Below, piece after piece: positions 34,111 to 46,829 of a DNA stretch of 64,000 nucleotides. The DNA is from Metellina segmentata (taxonomy: Eukaryota > Arthropoda > Arachnida > Araneae > Tetragnathidae), in contig OX375873.1 of NCBI GenBank assembly GCA_947359465.1, forward strand, positions 133,068,899 to 133,132,898. Reading direction: 5' to 3'. The translations under genes and the position numbers were made by a program. The notes beneath the pieces were generated by a model, which saw only the letters and a list, made by a program, of their open reading frames with translations, had not been told where the DNA came from and searched no databases. The stretch's first letter is position 1. Every line of letters begins with the position of its first letter.

Positions 34111-35215
34111 AACAGAGAACAGAAAATGGATGTTAAAATATCACTTTTAACCGGTCTTTACATAGCTTTATTTTAATATTTCAAATCCATAGTAAATTTT
34201 AAAAATGCTTCTAATTGTTTCATGTGGCAAACTAAAGCGTGTCAAAAGTAAAATGAATACCATCATCGATGTAATTCTTTGCTTTAGAAATAGACACAAA
34301 CTTGTGCATGGTAAGTTAGGTACTTGTTTTAAACCAAATAATTCTATAACAAGGCTAAATAAGTAAAACCCACAAGTGGATGATAAAGTTCACTGCATAA
34401 AAACTAAAAATTAGATTCTTTCAAAATTTGTTTCAAAACAAAGATTCATATATTGTAATAATCTCTCTCTTAACCTCACACATTACAAACTGTTACTCTT
34501 TGAATGGTTTTAGTTCTTGACAGAACACTAAAATTATTCATTTTATTAATCCTTAGTCAAGAAACTTCCTAGAAGTGTATATCTTTTTAATCCCAACACG
34601 CTTGACAAAATAACCATATCGGTTTATAGGTTGAAGGAATTCTAGGAAAGATTGCGAATCCTTCCGTTCGGAATGGATGGCGCCAATGACCTGTTGTATT
34701 GCTCCAGTGCGAGGTAAATTCAACTATCAACCAAAGAAAAAATTATAATCGTCAAGAAGATCGAATCTGGTTAGAAGACGAACTCGAAACTGCAGTTTGT
34801 AGAACAGATACGTGGTTTATGGGAAAATTCACGTTATTTAATGATAATTGTAACAATATAAATTGTATAGTATAACAGTTGTTTTCAAGCACTAACTATA
34901 TTGGTACATTTCACATTCTTCTATTTTTCAAGCACGTTTGAATGTACATCCTCATCTTTAAATGAACAATCCTGTATCTTACGTTAGCTCAATCTTTAAT
35001 AAATCTGTGGTGCTGAATTTACGATCAGGACCTTTTATGAGATGTGTGTTGGTCATGCATTTGCCAGATATTTATTTTACCGATTACCGGCCTATTTCAA
35101 CTTGTTAGAAAAAGTGCTTTAGTCATTCTGGCACTCTAATGTAGAGGGCCGAGTGGTGTTCCAATAAACACAACGACACAACCTAAATTACAAATTACTA
35201 AAGTTTATTTACGTT
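34111..35215. other. No gene recognised
   Basis: AT-rich spacer. Nothing identifiable. Confidence 0.4.
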
Positions 35216-35216
35216 A

Positions 35217-35340
35217 CTCGGGAGCTTCACCCCATGTACTCCTATGCTCACCAACCCCCGTTGATTGCTACGCAATCCCATTTGGTTTGCGAAACATACC
35301 AACACTTCTTAAGGAAGCGTCTTGGTGAGGGTCAGGTGTG
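35217..35340 (-). mobile_element. Helitron-like 3' end, decayed (element E)
   Basis: GCTCACCAACCCCCGTTGAT, CTACGCAATCCCATTTGGTT and TTGCGAAAC match the terminal blocks of elements A (41370-42006) and D (4668-6382). The terminal CTAG is changed (CGAG on the minus strand) and the hairpin is weak. How far it extends rightwards is unknown. Confidence 0.55.
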
Positions 35341-38060
35341 AATGTGTTCTAATAGCCGCATAGGAAAATAACTCTCTCCATCTTCTTCCCAATACAAATT
35401 TGAACAAACCATATTAATTTCGTAGTTTTCTAATGATTACTTTCTCGGGAAACAGTCTGAGAATCGAGCGGAAAAAAATCAAGTTTTCAATTCTTTGACG
35501 GCTAAACTATCTTAACAATTAGATATGTCCACACTAACGCGCTTTCATTTTCAAAGTGCCTTTCAACATTCAATTAAACATGCGTCAACGCTTGCCTTAT
35601 TACATACACTTAGAGGCATGCTGTTCACCTGTCCACACACGTGCCTCACTTCAGTTATGTTTTCAAGATGTATGAAGATGATGCTATTCTGTTAGGAGGA
35701 ATCAGTGATGCCTATTTAGTGGATTAGGCGAGTAAATAAACGTAGGAAATCAAGGAGAGAGATTAGGATGAAAGAATACTTCAAAACGCGTAATGAGCAT
35801 TGATTAATTTACGTTAAAATTTATCATTATTAAAATTTAATAATAATTGGAATATTTCCTTTTATTTTTTCGACCAATAGATGTGGTTATTTAGTCCTCA
35901 TGTGTGTTGTGTCACCAATAAAAATAAATTCAAAACATAATGTATAAAGTGGTTACAAAACAGTTGTAAATAATAGTCATTACCGATTTGCTGGATTTCA
36001 AAATTTTACTGATGAAATCAGAAGGTAAAACCTAATTGTGCATTTCGTAATACGTAAGTACTTATAAATATTTGAGTTAAATATGAATGATAATAACTGT
36101 ATATAATCTATGCTTATGAACTTAGATGACTTTTAGGTTACATATAATTATATTAATAATTAAAGAATAAATAAGTGTTTGAATGAAGTACTTTTATCAT
36201 ATTTCTCCTTACCGGCTTAAAAATAAATTTGTTTCATATTCATCCTTATATATACATCTTTAGAACTTGCACCATAACTAAGAAAACTTTAATGGATCCA
36301 AAACAATGTTATACTGGTATAATAAAAATCTTAATTTATCAGTTTTTTAATTAATTTTAATTCGATATATTTAATTAACACATCATAATTAAATTAATTA
36401 ACACAATGTCAGATTTTTACTTTTGATATTCTTTTTTTAAGTCTATTTATGAAAATAAAAAACTTCAAACAAAGATTTTAACTCATGTAGTGTTTCAACA
36501 AACACTAATTGAAACAGATATATCTTAAATGAAATCATAATAACGTTAAAGGCTCTTGTGTTGTGATTTCGCTAGGGCAATTTAATAAATGCTCTTAACG
36601 TGTTTTGAATAAATGGCGCTTTTAATTATTTTTAAATTTAATTTAAATTTTTTATTACGTTGTTCATTTATTTATTAATCATGAAGTTTATTTTTTTTCG
36701 TATAAGATTTACAGTGTACGTTTCATAAACACTCATAAGACATGTAGTCTTCTATAAATTCCAGAGTTTGTTCGTTATTTATGATAACACTAAAAAAAGT
36801 CAAACTAAACATATTCGGTTCACCAAAATACTACAAATTGAAAGTTGAAACGCTCAGAAATCCAAGGCTGATGAAACTACTTGCGCTACGCTATCGCTAT
36901 CCTCTATGAAATACTGCTACTTCTGATTCATATCGGGCATGCCTTGACAATTCGTCCCTTGCGGCAGGGCATGCGCTTGATGCATGAAGAGAGGCTTGCG
37001 CTTAGCCCAAGTAAAAACGCACGAGTGTAGACATAGCTATTCGTATATTCCTGATTCGATTCCAGGCCATGACGCCACGGCAAGTTTTACCAAGGACGTT
37101 TCATGCTTCATCTTCGATATGAACAATTTGTGCGCTATCGCTAAATTATGCTTTTCATCGCACCAAAAATTTATTCATAAACCAATTTTAGAGATAATTA
37201 TACCATAATAAAGAAAGCATTCTAAGCTGTTAAGTGGAAGTTACATATTTTAAAACTCATAGTATTAAGCATAGTATTAATAGATATGCCAGTTTTAGTT
37301 TGGTATTGGAATTACGAAATTTGTATGACCAACTTTTAATTGCATCGACTTTATTTTAAACCAATTTTTAAAAAAAATTACACCATAAGAAAGAGTACAC
37401 TCTAAGGTTTCCTGTGATGTTTTCACTTGTCTCCCTTGGTCGTGGGCGCAGCAAAGAGGGAAAAATAGGGTCTACTCAACGTCGGCTGGCTTGAAACGGG
37501 AACCACAGAAAAACACACATCTGCTATTCTCGCTCTTTGGTGTTGACCTCTGATCCCGAGCTTGCTGCTATGAACGTTACAGCACTACAAGGAAGGATTC
37601 GTGTCTCAACTGGCGTTATTCTGGTGCACCACGAGGCGTTGTTAAACGTTGCGCCTTACATACATACCATACATTCAAAGCAAAATCCGTTTTAAAAGTG
37701 CACACATTCATTTCAGACGGATGTCTTACCCCGGATTCGCACAAGGATCCTTTCGATCCAGGAACCACCACACTGATCAGCAGCCCAATTATTCAAATTC
37801 TTCAGACAAAATGAAGATGGCAAAGTACGGTTCATGTATTCTCTCAATGTGTAACGAAAATAGTCAGTTATAAATGTTCTGGAACGGGCAGCTTTTAAAC
37901 TTTATTCATCCATACTTTTAGGGTAGTCCTGCGATTTTGAAAAAACACTTATGGAAATGAAATTTTTTACTATTTATTGGCATTAGAAAATTTCATAAAA
38001 AACACTATAAAAGTAATTTTGATTTTGGAAAATTAAAGGTTTTTGTGAAAAAGGGTTGGT
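35341..38060. other. No gene recognised; spacer with a GC-richer patch at 37400-37880
   Basis: AT-rich for the most part. A short diverged direct repeat is present: AAACCAATTTT, then ATTATACCATAATAAAGAAA near 37165-37225 recurs near 37357-37400. Near 37050 CCTGATTCGATTCCAGG looks like a pol III B box but has no convincing A box. Confidence 0.4.
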
Positions 38061-38066
38061 TTTTTT

Positions 38067-38384
38067 CTACACGTGTGTAGGTAATACTTCAAAAACAGTC
38101 CCGAAAAAAAGTTTCAGGGATCCAAGATTCTGCTCTTTTGGTCGAAAGTCCTGTTTTGCTGGAATATCGATCATAAAATTTGATGAGAATGCTGCATGAT
38201 TTGCAAAATATTCTGCGATATTTTTATTTAAAGCCTTAAACATTCCCACATGATCTATTTGTTTCAAAGCCTCATTCATGGATGAGTTGTATGTAAATTG
38301 ATGCTTCTGTTCTTCGACTTTGTGTAAGGAGATAGCTCCGACTTCTTTTAACAGATTTGAGTAATATTTGTTTACCACATTCAA
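38067..38384 (-). other. Possible protein-coding fragment, unknown family
   Basis: A minus-strand frame of about 105 codons, with a near-cognate TTG at 38384, has a protein-like composition. The first residues are NVVNKYYSNLLKEVGAISLH; later parts include NEALKQIDHVGMFKALNKN and AAFSSNFMIDIPAKQDF. It ends at TAG 38067-38069. Upstream the same frame meets a stop. A neighbouring frame reads EHHAWNKLQLVEN just before it, suggesting a frameshift or an exon boundary; a GGTATGT donor-like string lies further upstream on the minus strand. No domain is recognised. It could be a decayed retrocopy or exon, or chance. Confidence 0.25.
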
Positions 38385-39003
38385 AACTATGGTTTCTAAT
38401 TTTCCACAAGTTGCAACTTATTCCATGCGTGGTGTTCACAAACCGACAATCTTTGTCCTTCTAAAAGAGAATTACATACCTGTCTTTAACATTGTGTTCC
38501 TGCCACGAACAATTTATTTTTCAGATTGGTTTGGTTGATAATGTTTCTAATGGCGCAAGTTCCTTACTTGATCTAGCAGTGCCAAAAACAAGATATATAA
38601 ACATATCAAGTAATTTATATTTTTTTCCTACCCTTGCCTATAGGCCATGAAATCAACGAGCAGCCTAATAGATTTCTGAAGTGAAAAAGTATGGCTTAAA
38701 AACCCAATCAACGTTATTAAAATTTGAAATGCTATATTTGAAATTTTAGAGCAGTCCTTAAGGAGCATTCCAGTCACATATCCAGTTCGCATTAGAGAAG
38801 TGATAGTAGCTACTCTAATGTGGTGTCTTTGTAGGAAGTCGTGTCCTTTTACTGGAAAGCAAGCGATTCCTACAGTTCTGGGCTAGGAGAATCTAGGACA
38901 CAAGCTTTATTCTTCAATAAAACATTCCCGTTCTTTCTTACTCACACATCTCCTGCAACATCAATTTATGGGAATACGCACAGTGAAAGTTTTGCTGATT
39001 CAT

Positions 39004-39090
39004 AAGAGAAAAATTGACCCAGAGAATAATTGAACTTAAGCTGCCAATATTTCGCAGGTTGCTAGCGTAGTAGGCAAACCCAATAAGCCA
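39004..39090 (-). repeat. SINE-1 head fragment
   Basis: GCAGGTTGCTAGCGTAGTAGG corresponds to the head strand seen at 48177-48200 and 63264-63285. The B box has decayed to ATTGAACTTAAGC. Confidence 0.6.
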
Positions 39091-39199
39091 TATGTATATT
39101 CAGGACACCGCTAATTATAAAAATTCAGCTAACAAATCGAACCTCACACAAAGCTTCCAATCCTGAGCAAGAGAAGAGTGTAGCATTATCTTCAGGCAC

Positions 39200-39780
39200 T
39201 TCAAATATCTGCAGGATATTGACCGATGCCGTTGTATGCGTTATTAAGTCGGTGTGCACAATCCCACCTTTGAAGTGCTCAGTGAAGGTGAAACTTCAAG
39301 CCGATCTGCGACCGGAAATTGGAACCTCCGCCGATGCCTTCTGCAGTTTCATTAACGCGACCTGTTGCCACTCGACGGGTCGAAATAATGATTGGAAGTC
39401 TTTGTTTAAATCTGCGATTAATTCCGTTGCGCCCCTCGCCGAGCTTGCGGTCGCAGTGAATGGAAGCAGCTGAAATTGCAGCGTGCTTCGCTAAGCGTCG
39501 TTCCATGTCCACAGAAGGCCTTCTGCAGAAATGAGCAATTCCACATCCGCAAGCATTTTAATGAAAGGATAATGTACGAGTTTTCCACCGTTCCTAGTAC
39601 GCGGAACTGTGAAGTTTCGTCATGCCCGAGCCATGAAAATGTATTCTTAGGTCATGAATGGGAATTAGTCGGCGCGCTTATTGACCCCGAAAACCCGTAC
39701 AACGTGAATTTGGAGATACGTTCCAAGATTTGGTTTACATGAAATATCCGGGATTCATTCTTTTGAATCGAAACGTCCCT
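39200..39780. other. CpG-richer unique island, no gene recognised
   Basis: Many CpGs, low repetitiveness, and short opposing frames (84 codons +, 77 codons -, 88 codons +) without domains. TAATTC/GATTAAT-type homeodomain cores are present, but these are frequent by chance. Confidence 0.35.
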
Positions 39781-39837
39781 TTCGGAAGCACTGGCACAGA
39801 AGTTGAGTATGAACTCCAAATTCAGTTTGGTATTGGT

Positions 39838-40065
39838 ATTTTTTATTTTACGTCACACTGGAGCAACACAACGGGCTATTGGTGACGGGATCAACCCCAG
39901 AAGAGAAAGATGCGAAGACAACACCACGTAATTTTGAACCACGGTCAGATGACGAGGCAACAACTGAGATGGCAACCCACTCTCCAAACTTCCAAGCCAC
40001 GCCAAATAAAAAAATTTGGAATGATGGTCCATTTGTTGAAGTCAAAACGGATATTATTATATGTT
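39838..40065 (-). repeat. SINE-2, head missing
   Basis: The tail ACGTCACACTGGAGCAACAC and GGGCTATTGGTGACGG is followed by ACCACGGTCAGATGACGAGG and CCACTCTCCAAACTTCC, then a diverged block near 40025-40050. The tRNA-like part is not present. Confidence 0.8.
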
Positions 40066-40179
40066 TATTACCCCCTTTAAGGTGTACGTATAAATTCGTT
40101 TTCTTTTTCTTGATTTTGTCTTGAAGAATCCAGTCCACAATCGGTCATTTGTTTATGTTTTATATCATTCCAGTGTGAA

Positions 40180-40719
40180 CTAATCAGAATAAGCTAATAA
40201 TTAATTATCAAATTTAAATATCACTAGTGTGTTTTAAGAACAGTGATATCTCATATTCTAATTTGTTCATAAACACAATTCCTATTGGAAATTATTCCTA
40301 GCATTATTTTCACAAGGAAGTATACAATCTTATGATTTGTTTAGAGGAAATTTGACATTTAAAAATGAATTCAAAAGTCATTTCTAAACTGATAATTGAA
40401 AGTAAAAACATCCATTGTTTTATCTAGATTATAATGATTCAAAATTAATTGCTAGATTGATTTATTGTTGTGTGTTCAATTATCGATGTGTAAACGAAGT
40501 AACATATTGCAAAAACATTTATCAGAAATAATTGAGTTTAATGTCTTAGAAACATTTTAGTACATGGTGACAATACCTAATGGTAAACCCATGTAACTAG
40601 AAAACTATTTTGATTACTTACAAATTCTTGGTATCGTTTGAAAGCTAACATGTTAGAATATATTTTTAAGCAGTAAAAAAATATCGATATTGGGATCGAT
40701 TTTCGTAATTTCTAGTGTC
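40180..40719 (+). mobile_element. MITE-2b, left end truncated
   Basis: It is collinear with 45600-46165: ATTCCTATTGGAAATTATTC, CATATTGCAAAAACA, ATGGTGACAATACC, TTGGTATCGTTTGAAAGCTA and GATCGATTTTCGTAATTTCT, then the right end CTAGTG. The first about 100 bp are lost. Confidence 0.8.
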
Positions 40720-40814
40720 TGCATACACTTTAATGTTCCGTTTTAATAGGAATGCAATTTTTTTGATGAATCTATGCTATAACTTAGCTAACACTGATAA
40801 TAATAAATATCGCA

Positions 40815-40985
40815 CCGGCACCAACGTGAGAACATTTGAAGCCAGGACGGATTTAACGTGCACCAGCACCCTTTGTACCAGCGGTCTGACTGTATTTGAA
40901 CTCACAACCCTCGGGGTACTCATCCGATGCTCTTCCAACCGACTTACCACTGCCATTCATTGGGGTGGAGCAACCGACAAAGGTC
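40815..40985 (-). repeat. SINE-2 head region
   Basis: The reverse complement gives a tRNA-like promoter. An A-box-type TAAGTCGGTTGG is followed by AAGAGCATCGG, then ACCCCGAGGGTTGTGAGTTC containing the B-box region. These are the features of a tRNA-derived head. The adjoining body (GAGAACATTTGAAGCC, ACGGATTTAACGTGCACC) matches 59765-59800 and 49606-49640. Confidence 0.8.
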
Positions 40986-41009
40986 CAAACTGGGAATGTC
41001 TCAGGAGGA

Positions 41010-41365
41010 GAACAGTACATCTGAAAAGCTATGATATTGGATAACGCGGAAAGAACGAGCTCCTTGACGAGCTAGAATGAGAGAATAGAGATTCCTAACC
41101 CCGAGCATGGGTAATATATCATCGTCTCCTGCATAAACTACGTCCCAGCGATCAAATAAATTAATTTCGAAATTTACACCGCATCGCACAAAAGTATAGT
41201 GTGCAATTGATATTTTGAAACAAAAATATGCTCATTTCTAGATAAATTATTACTAAAGATTTTTTAATTAATACCTTCAACAAATAAAACCTATAAAATA
41301 ACTTGAAATATGTATGGTGCGCATGTGAAAATCACTGTAAATAACAATTTCTATCGTGATTATAT
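41010..41365. other. No gene recognised
   Basis: Short spacer between SINE-2 and Helitron-like element A. Confidence 0.4.
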
Positions 41366-41369
41366 GTAA

Positions 41370-42006
41370 CTAGGGGGCCCGCCCCCTGCTCGCTAACGCT
41401 CGCCAACCCCCGGAGGATTGCTTCGCAATTCTCATTGGATCGCTGCGCGAACCTATGCTCGCTTCGCTCGCATCAATGAAGACACGTGTCCTATCAGAAG
41501 AAATTGATTACAAAATATGATATTCCAAAAAAAAAAAAAATTCAAATCTAAATTTGTTGTATTACATAAAATATATATACAGTACCTCTGGAATCAGAAT
41601 TTAAATGAAAACTTTGAGCAAATTTTTACTCGCAATTTGAGCGCTGCTTTGGAAATTGAATACCCAGCATGTTGTTTGTGTGTACATTTCCCCAGTACTC
41701 GAGCCACCCATACACTTTTTGACTGAGTTTGTTGTCGAAAGTTGTAGTGCACGCTTCTTGTTGTACTATAATTGTTAGCCTTGAGAAGGACCGTTTTTTA
41801 AATAGCCCTGAAAAGATCCTCCGCTTTCTTAGATTTCTATTACAAACCGCAACAGCTCGTATAAAATTCATTTTTTTTTTCAATAAAATTTCATCCGATA
41901 ACGCTATAGATTTAAATGAGGCGCGCGGCTCCTAGTAAACAAACAATCGCACAATGTTGCCAAAACGCGGTAACAAATAACGTCTTTTTTGCGTGCCACG
42001 TAAGAG
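41370..42006 (-). mobile_element. Helitron-like non-autonomous element A
   Basis: The minus-strand 5' end begins TCTCTTACGTGGCACGC at 42006, and the 3' end is GGGGGCGGGCCCCCTAG at 41370, followed by T. The terminal hairpin (GGGGGC/GCCCCC) ends against CTAG. Subterminal palindromic blocks (GCGAGCGAAGCGAGC type) precede it. The 5' side abuts a TA run. It is shared with elements B and C, and no Rep/helicase frame is present. Confidence 0.75.
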
Positions 42007-43380
42007 AAATATATATATAGATGTAACTCGACTGGGAATTTTTTATTCTCCCGAATAATATTTCTAACATAATAAATCTAACGAAAATTATCTTCCTTTT
42101 TCTAATAATAAAGAATGAAAACACTTTGCATTCAATGGAATCATCACTTTAGGTCATTTATTAGGATTTAACAAAATTAGTTACCTGTTGGTGATTGGTA
42201 AAACGTAGTATAATCAACCCCAATTGCAATTCCTCAATGAGTACACTGTTCGTTTTGGCACTTGGTAAAGACATTTAGGCACATATTTGCTTGTTTTTCA
42301 TTTCGCAGGTGTGAAAAACTTAAGCAAGAATACCATTTTATTTTCACTCACAAAATATTCAAACGATGAATCAGTTTTGATTTAATCCTGACGGTAAAAT
42401 AATTTGTTTAGCATTTCTTGCAGCATTTAGTGAGTATGATATTTCATTAATGTATGTTGTGAACAAAAGTATTCAAAGAGAATCAATGTCGCAATGAAAA
42501 TTTTAAATGGAGTTTTCTGACTGAAAGAATAATTTTTAATAATTTTGATACCAGGCTTCCATTTAAGTTTTTTTTCATCAAATAAGTAAAATATATTTTT
42601 TAACATCGTGTAATATCTTAACCTTATAGTAACATGCATAGAAAATATAGTTAAAACCTAATTACAGTAACATTTTTGCTGAATTAGGGTACTAACAGTT
42701 TTTAACTATGCAATGTGGGAACAGAAACACTTTATTCGTTACATTATTTTTGTTATCCTCTTTTCATGTGAATACAATAGGTGTCACGTTAAAAGTTACT
42801 ATCTTTTGAAACAGCCTTTTACTGTTAAAAACCATCTTCTACTTGAATTATTATAAATTTCCAATGTTCTAAATAATCTTCAATTGAAAAAATTCAACTG
42901 TTAATTGCAATAAAAAAACAGAGTTAAAACATGGAACTACTCCAGAGTTACATCAATAAATGATGGTTTTCTTCAACTGTTAGTGAGAAGTATAAAATGG
43001 TTTTTATCTTAGGCACTCAGAAATCTAGAGTGAAATTAACTGACAAAAATACTAATTGTTCTTCCTTTTGTAAAGTTTTTTGGTTTGACGAAAAAATGAG
43101 AAAACAAGAGTTGCGTTTAAAGTAAATGAACAAAAATGGTTTTATATCCAATAAAGAAATAGGAATTGTATCGAAGAATGTATATGAAGATACACACATT
43201 AAACACGTATTGATTTTCAATCGCAAGCTTATTTAGCCATGAATGTTATTTGTTGTAATAGAGCTACACCTATGTGTTGTGTGTGTTTATGTACACAGAT
43301 GGACTGATTTATTGTACCAGCCAGGAAATGGTCATCGTCTAAAGATGGAGAAGGGAAGAAGCATACAAAAAGGAATTTCT
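42007..43380. other. No gene recognised; AT-rich spacer
   Basis: Nothing identifiable apart from the TA run next to element A. Confidence 0.4.
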
Positions 43381-43384
43381 TATA

Positions 43385-43725
43385 TCTCCAAGTGGTTTCG
43401 ATTAGATATAGTCCATCAAGATCTGACCAATTTTGCTGATGAAATATGATGACGAAATATCTCGTCATTATGATATTGTCAATATTTGATAATTATATCA
43501 ATATGTGGTCAGTTTTCTTCTAATGACGAGATACTTTGTAGAAGCAACTAAGAAGAGAGCTAAAATATCACAAGTAAAATATGTACTTTCGAACAGTATA
43601 ACGCTCTCTAAATGAGCTGTGAGAAGACGAAACCTCGAGAAATTGTACTAAACTTTCAAATCTTATAAAGCTTCCAAGTAGTTTCAACGATATATCTCGT
43701 CCAAGATATAGTTTGATTTGTGAAT
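43385..43725. repeat. CTCGTC palindromic-repeat modules (two)
   Basis: 43400-43545 holds GTCCATCAAGATCTGACC, ATGACGAAATATCTCGTC and TAATGACGAGATACTTTG. 43685-43720 holds ACGATATATCTCGTCC. The spacing between modules is less regular than at 50.2 kb. Confidence 0.7.
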
Positions 43726-43729
43726 GACA

Positions 43730-45425
43730 AGGTTTCTGGTTGAGACAAAGCGGTTCCATGGAAGGTCCAATGGAGAATGAAGGTCTAAGAAGGCGAAATA
43801 AGTTGTTCCTTGACTAAACCTAGTGAAATTTTATAAGTGGTTTTCAAATCAGAGGCTACTACAGTGTGGTTTTTTTTACGCAAAGAACAATCAGAAGAGT
43901 AAAGGTCGATCTTTACATGGAAGATTTAGACAGAAATGCAATGTGTTTAAATTATATACTTTTGTAATCAGTTACAATTTATAAATTTAAGGCTTTGAAT
44001 GTATTAACGTAAGTTTTTGAATGAAGGAGTAGGATCTAATAAATATTCCTTTTAAATTTGTGAATTGGTCTTAGGGTCTACGAAAATTTTCTTTTAAAAT
44101 TGTGAACAATTCAATACGCTTAGAACATAAAATGATCAACTTTCGGGGTATAAAAGTATGATTAACTCGATGAAAAGTGGATTACACTCATTCAGCCCTT
44201 TGCACATATGAAGTACTGTTGTTGAAAAAATTAACAGCCCAACTTGTCAAAAATACAGGCAAATATACCATTACAAAATAGTTATAGCTTTTATCATTAA
44301 ACTATACTGTACTTTAAGAGGCACACAGCACTTTCAAGCATTAAAGTACTGAGGAAAACAGCGAATTCACGAAACAGCCTAACAATATAAAACCTTTCCA
44401 AAGGATTATATTCCAAGGAAATGAACAGAATATTTCTGAAGGCTTCTATTCAAAACAAAGTAGCAATTAAAAACAGTCCAAAGGCTTCTACTCTAATAGG
44501 AATGGGTGAATAGAACTGTTCCAAAATAATACGATTTTACATTGGGTCAATACAATTGTTCCAAAGACTGAAATAATGCATGGATTCAAAACCTATGAGT
44601 TTTTAGCCAGACCAAAGACGTTGATGATGGGGAAATTTAGTTAGACGTGGTTGTAGTCAGCAAGTGTTATGTGGTAAGAGCCACAGCACTACTCTCAAAC
44701 CTCACGACACCCAGACGGTTAAACTCAAACTGGGATATTTCCCCGAATACATTTCAAGCATTTTCAGCAGAATTACAGATCTACTCTCCAAACTCCATCT
44801 TCTCGGTCTCTATTACACTCATCACTCCTCTTTCTTCGGCAAAACGCAACACTCATAAGACCCGCTTTTATCACGAGCAAAAATTATCGCTCGGAAAGCA
44901 CCTTGGTGAAAGAAGAGAAATTCCCCCTCAAAACGAGGGTGAATTTCCCCCAAAACTAACGATCAGCCAGGCCTCTATCACCGCTGATGGCGCCTCCGAT
45001 TTTCGCTTCAGCAATCAATTCCAGCCATCTGGTGTCCAACATAACGCCTATTTGCTGGAGAGATATTTTTAGTGCTTTTTAGGGGGCCAGCGCCCATAAC
45101 CGGAATATCACCTCGGCCGTGTAGCCTTCTTTTTTTATGCCCTCCATCCCTACTTCCCCATGGTTTGTCTTGAGGTATTGGTTGCGGTGATGCCTTCATC
45201 TTGTCCGCGGTGCTGCTCGTTTTTGCCTCGATTGCCCCGATTCGGGGTTAGCTCGCTTTTATTACTAGTTAGGTTTGGGTAACTAGGAGTGGGTTCGCCT
45301 GATATTGAAGCTGGAAATGACTTAAATGAAGATTTTAGATTAGATTGGCTGGCCACGTATAACCCTGAGTTCTTATTCCACACAGATTTTCTTTCGTAAC
45401 ATTTTTCTCTCATGTAGGTTGGTTG
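43730..45425. other. Spacer; GC-richer island at 44640-45100 with a 141-codon frame
   Basis: The plus frame 44647-45072 is one of the longest unexplained ones but is Ser/Thr/Pro/Asn-rich without any motif. The region is otherwise unique. No splice or promoter evidence is convincing. Confidence 0.35.
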
Positions 45426-45429
45426 TAAC

Positions 45430-45480
45430 GGGATTTTATGGCGCAAAGGCCATATTTGGTCAAGCTGAGACATACAATGT
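45430..45480 (-). repeat. SINE-1 tail fragment
   Basis: GGATTTTATGGCGCAAAGG, then CCATATTTGGTCAAGCTGAG, is the well-preserved SINE-1 tail. It ends about 15 bp before MITE-2c. Confidence 0.7.
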
Positions 45481-45494
45481 TAAGATGCATGTAT

Positions 45495-46165
45495 ACACTA
45501 GAGGGTTTTTTTTTATTTTGACTTTAAAAATCCATTTTTTCCACCATAGGTAATTGGTGTAATCTTAAAAACATTTCAGGGAGAGCAAAACAGATAATGA
45601 AAATAATTAATTATCTAATTAAGATACAATTAGCATATTAGCATGTTTTTTTTTAAGTATCCTAAATTACAATTTGTTCAGAGACGATTCCTATTGCAAA
45701 TTATTTCTTACATTATTCTTCATATTTTGAACCTCCATCGAGTTGCTAAAAGAAATTGTTGTTTTTTTACAACTTTTTGATATAGGAAACGTAAAACAAA
45801 AATCAACATTTTTCAGGAATTTAAACATTTAAAAATCTATTTCCTGACTAAATATTCTGATTAAGGTTCAAAACATCCTCTGCATTATATAGATCAGAAT
45901 GCTGTAAAATGTGAATTCTCATTGTGGAGTTATCACGTATTGAACAAAACATACTATTGCAAAAACACAGTTCTTCAGAAATCAAATTAAATTTTTTTAA
46001 ACATGCCTCTTAATGGTGACAGTACCCAACAAAAACCCTTATAACTTAAAAACTAATTCGAATTTTCAAGATATTGGCATCGTTTAGAAGCTAAGAAAAT
46101 ATAAAATATTTTCAATTAATAAAACTAATATTGATATTCTGATCGATTTTCGTGATATATAGTGT
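45495..46165 (+). mobile_element. MITE-2c, ~670 bp
   Basis: Ends CACTAG and TAGTG are each flanked by TA, consistent with the TA duplication and CA-type termini of Tc1/mariner-mobilised MITEs. It is collinear with MITE-2b and inverse to MITE-2a. Non-coding. Confidence 0.8.
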
Positions 46166-46380
46166 ATACATACATCTGTAAATCTGAAAAGAAAGTATGG
46201 ATAGAATGAAGTAGGGAATAATGACTTTAGCATCCTGCTGTTGCGACTTCCCTGTATACCAGGGGCAGAAAACCCCAAGGGAAATAAAAATATAGGCAAC
46301 AATACATCGAGTTCTTGAAGCTCGTACACCCCATAAATAACATATGCCCCCGAGAGTCTCAGACATTGTGGATTCCTTTT

Positions 46381-46440
46381 TTTGGGGTTTTGTAGTAAAA
46401 GTACCGTAATTGGTCAAGTTGTGCAAAACACAAGACATAC
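46381..46440 (-). repeat. SINE-1 tail fragment
   Basis: TTTGGGGTTTTGTAGTAAAA followed by AATTGGTCAAGTTGTGC, a variant of the SINE-1 tail. The upstream segment 46200-46375 may be its decayed remainder or unrelated. Confidence 0.55.
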
Positions 46441-46829
46441 AACACAATTAGTGAGAAAGAAAAGGCACATGGATCTCATATATGGAATGAACTGGAATCA
46501 AATCAGCGGTTATTAGTTTTGTTTAGATCAAACTTCGTCATCTATGACTAATAGTGTTTATTCCAAAGCATGCCGATAATGTATAGTCAATGGACAGATG
46601 AAACCTTTGTCAAACTGTTCGTAAAAATGTAAAACTTCGAATTTCGACTAATATGTCAGAAACGTCTTTGGTCCTAACTGATGGTGTATATTTTGCTCCA
46701 CCAAAATTTCAGATACCGGAAATGAAATTTTACATTTCAATTAGAAAAAAACAGCGAGTAAAATTTAATAAATGTTTAGGTACAACATAAATCATCTTTG
46801 CTTTAGTAAAACCCTCTACTTTTTCATTT

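Noticed and set aside
37040..37080. Possible third tRNA-derived SINE (CGATTCCAGG B-box-like)
   Set aside because: No A box lies at the right distance, and there is no second copy in the window.
44647..45072. 141-codon plus-strand frame as a gene
   Set aside because: Low-complexity Ser/Thr/Asn/Pro composition with no domain. It is kept only as part of a unique island.
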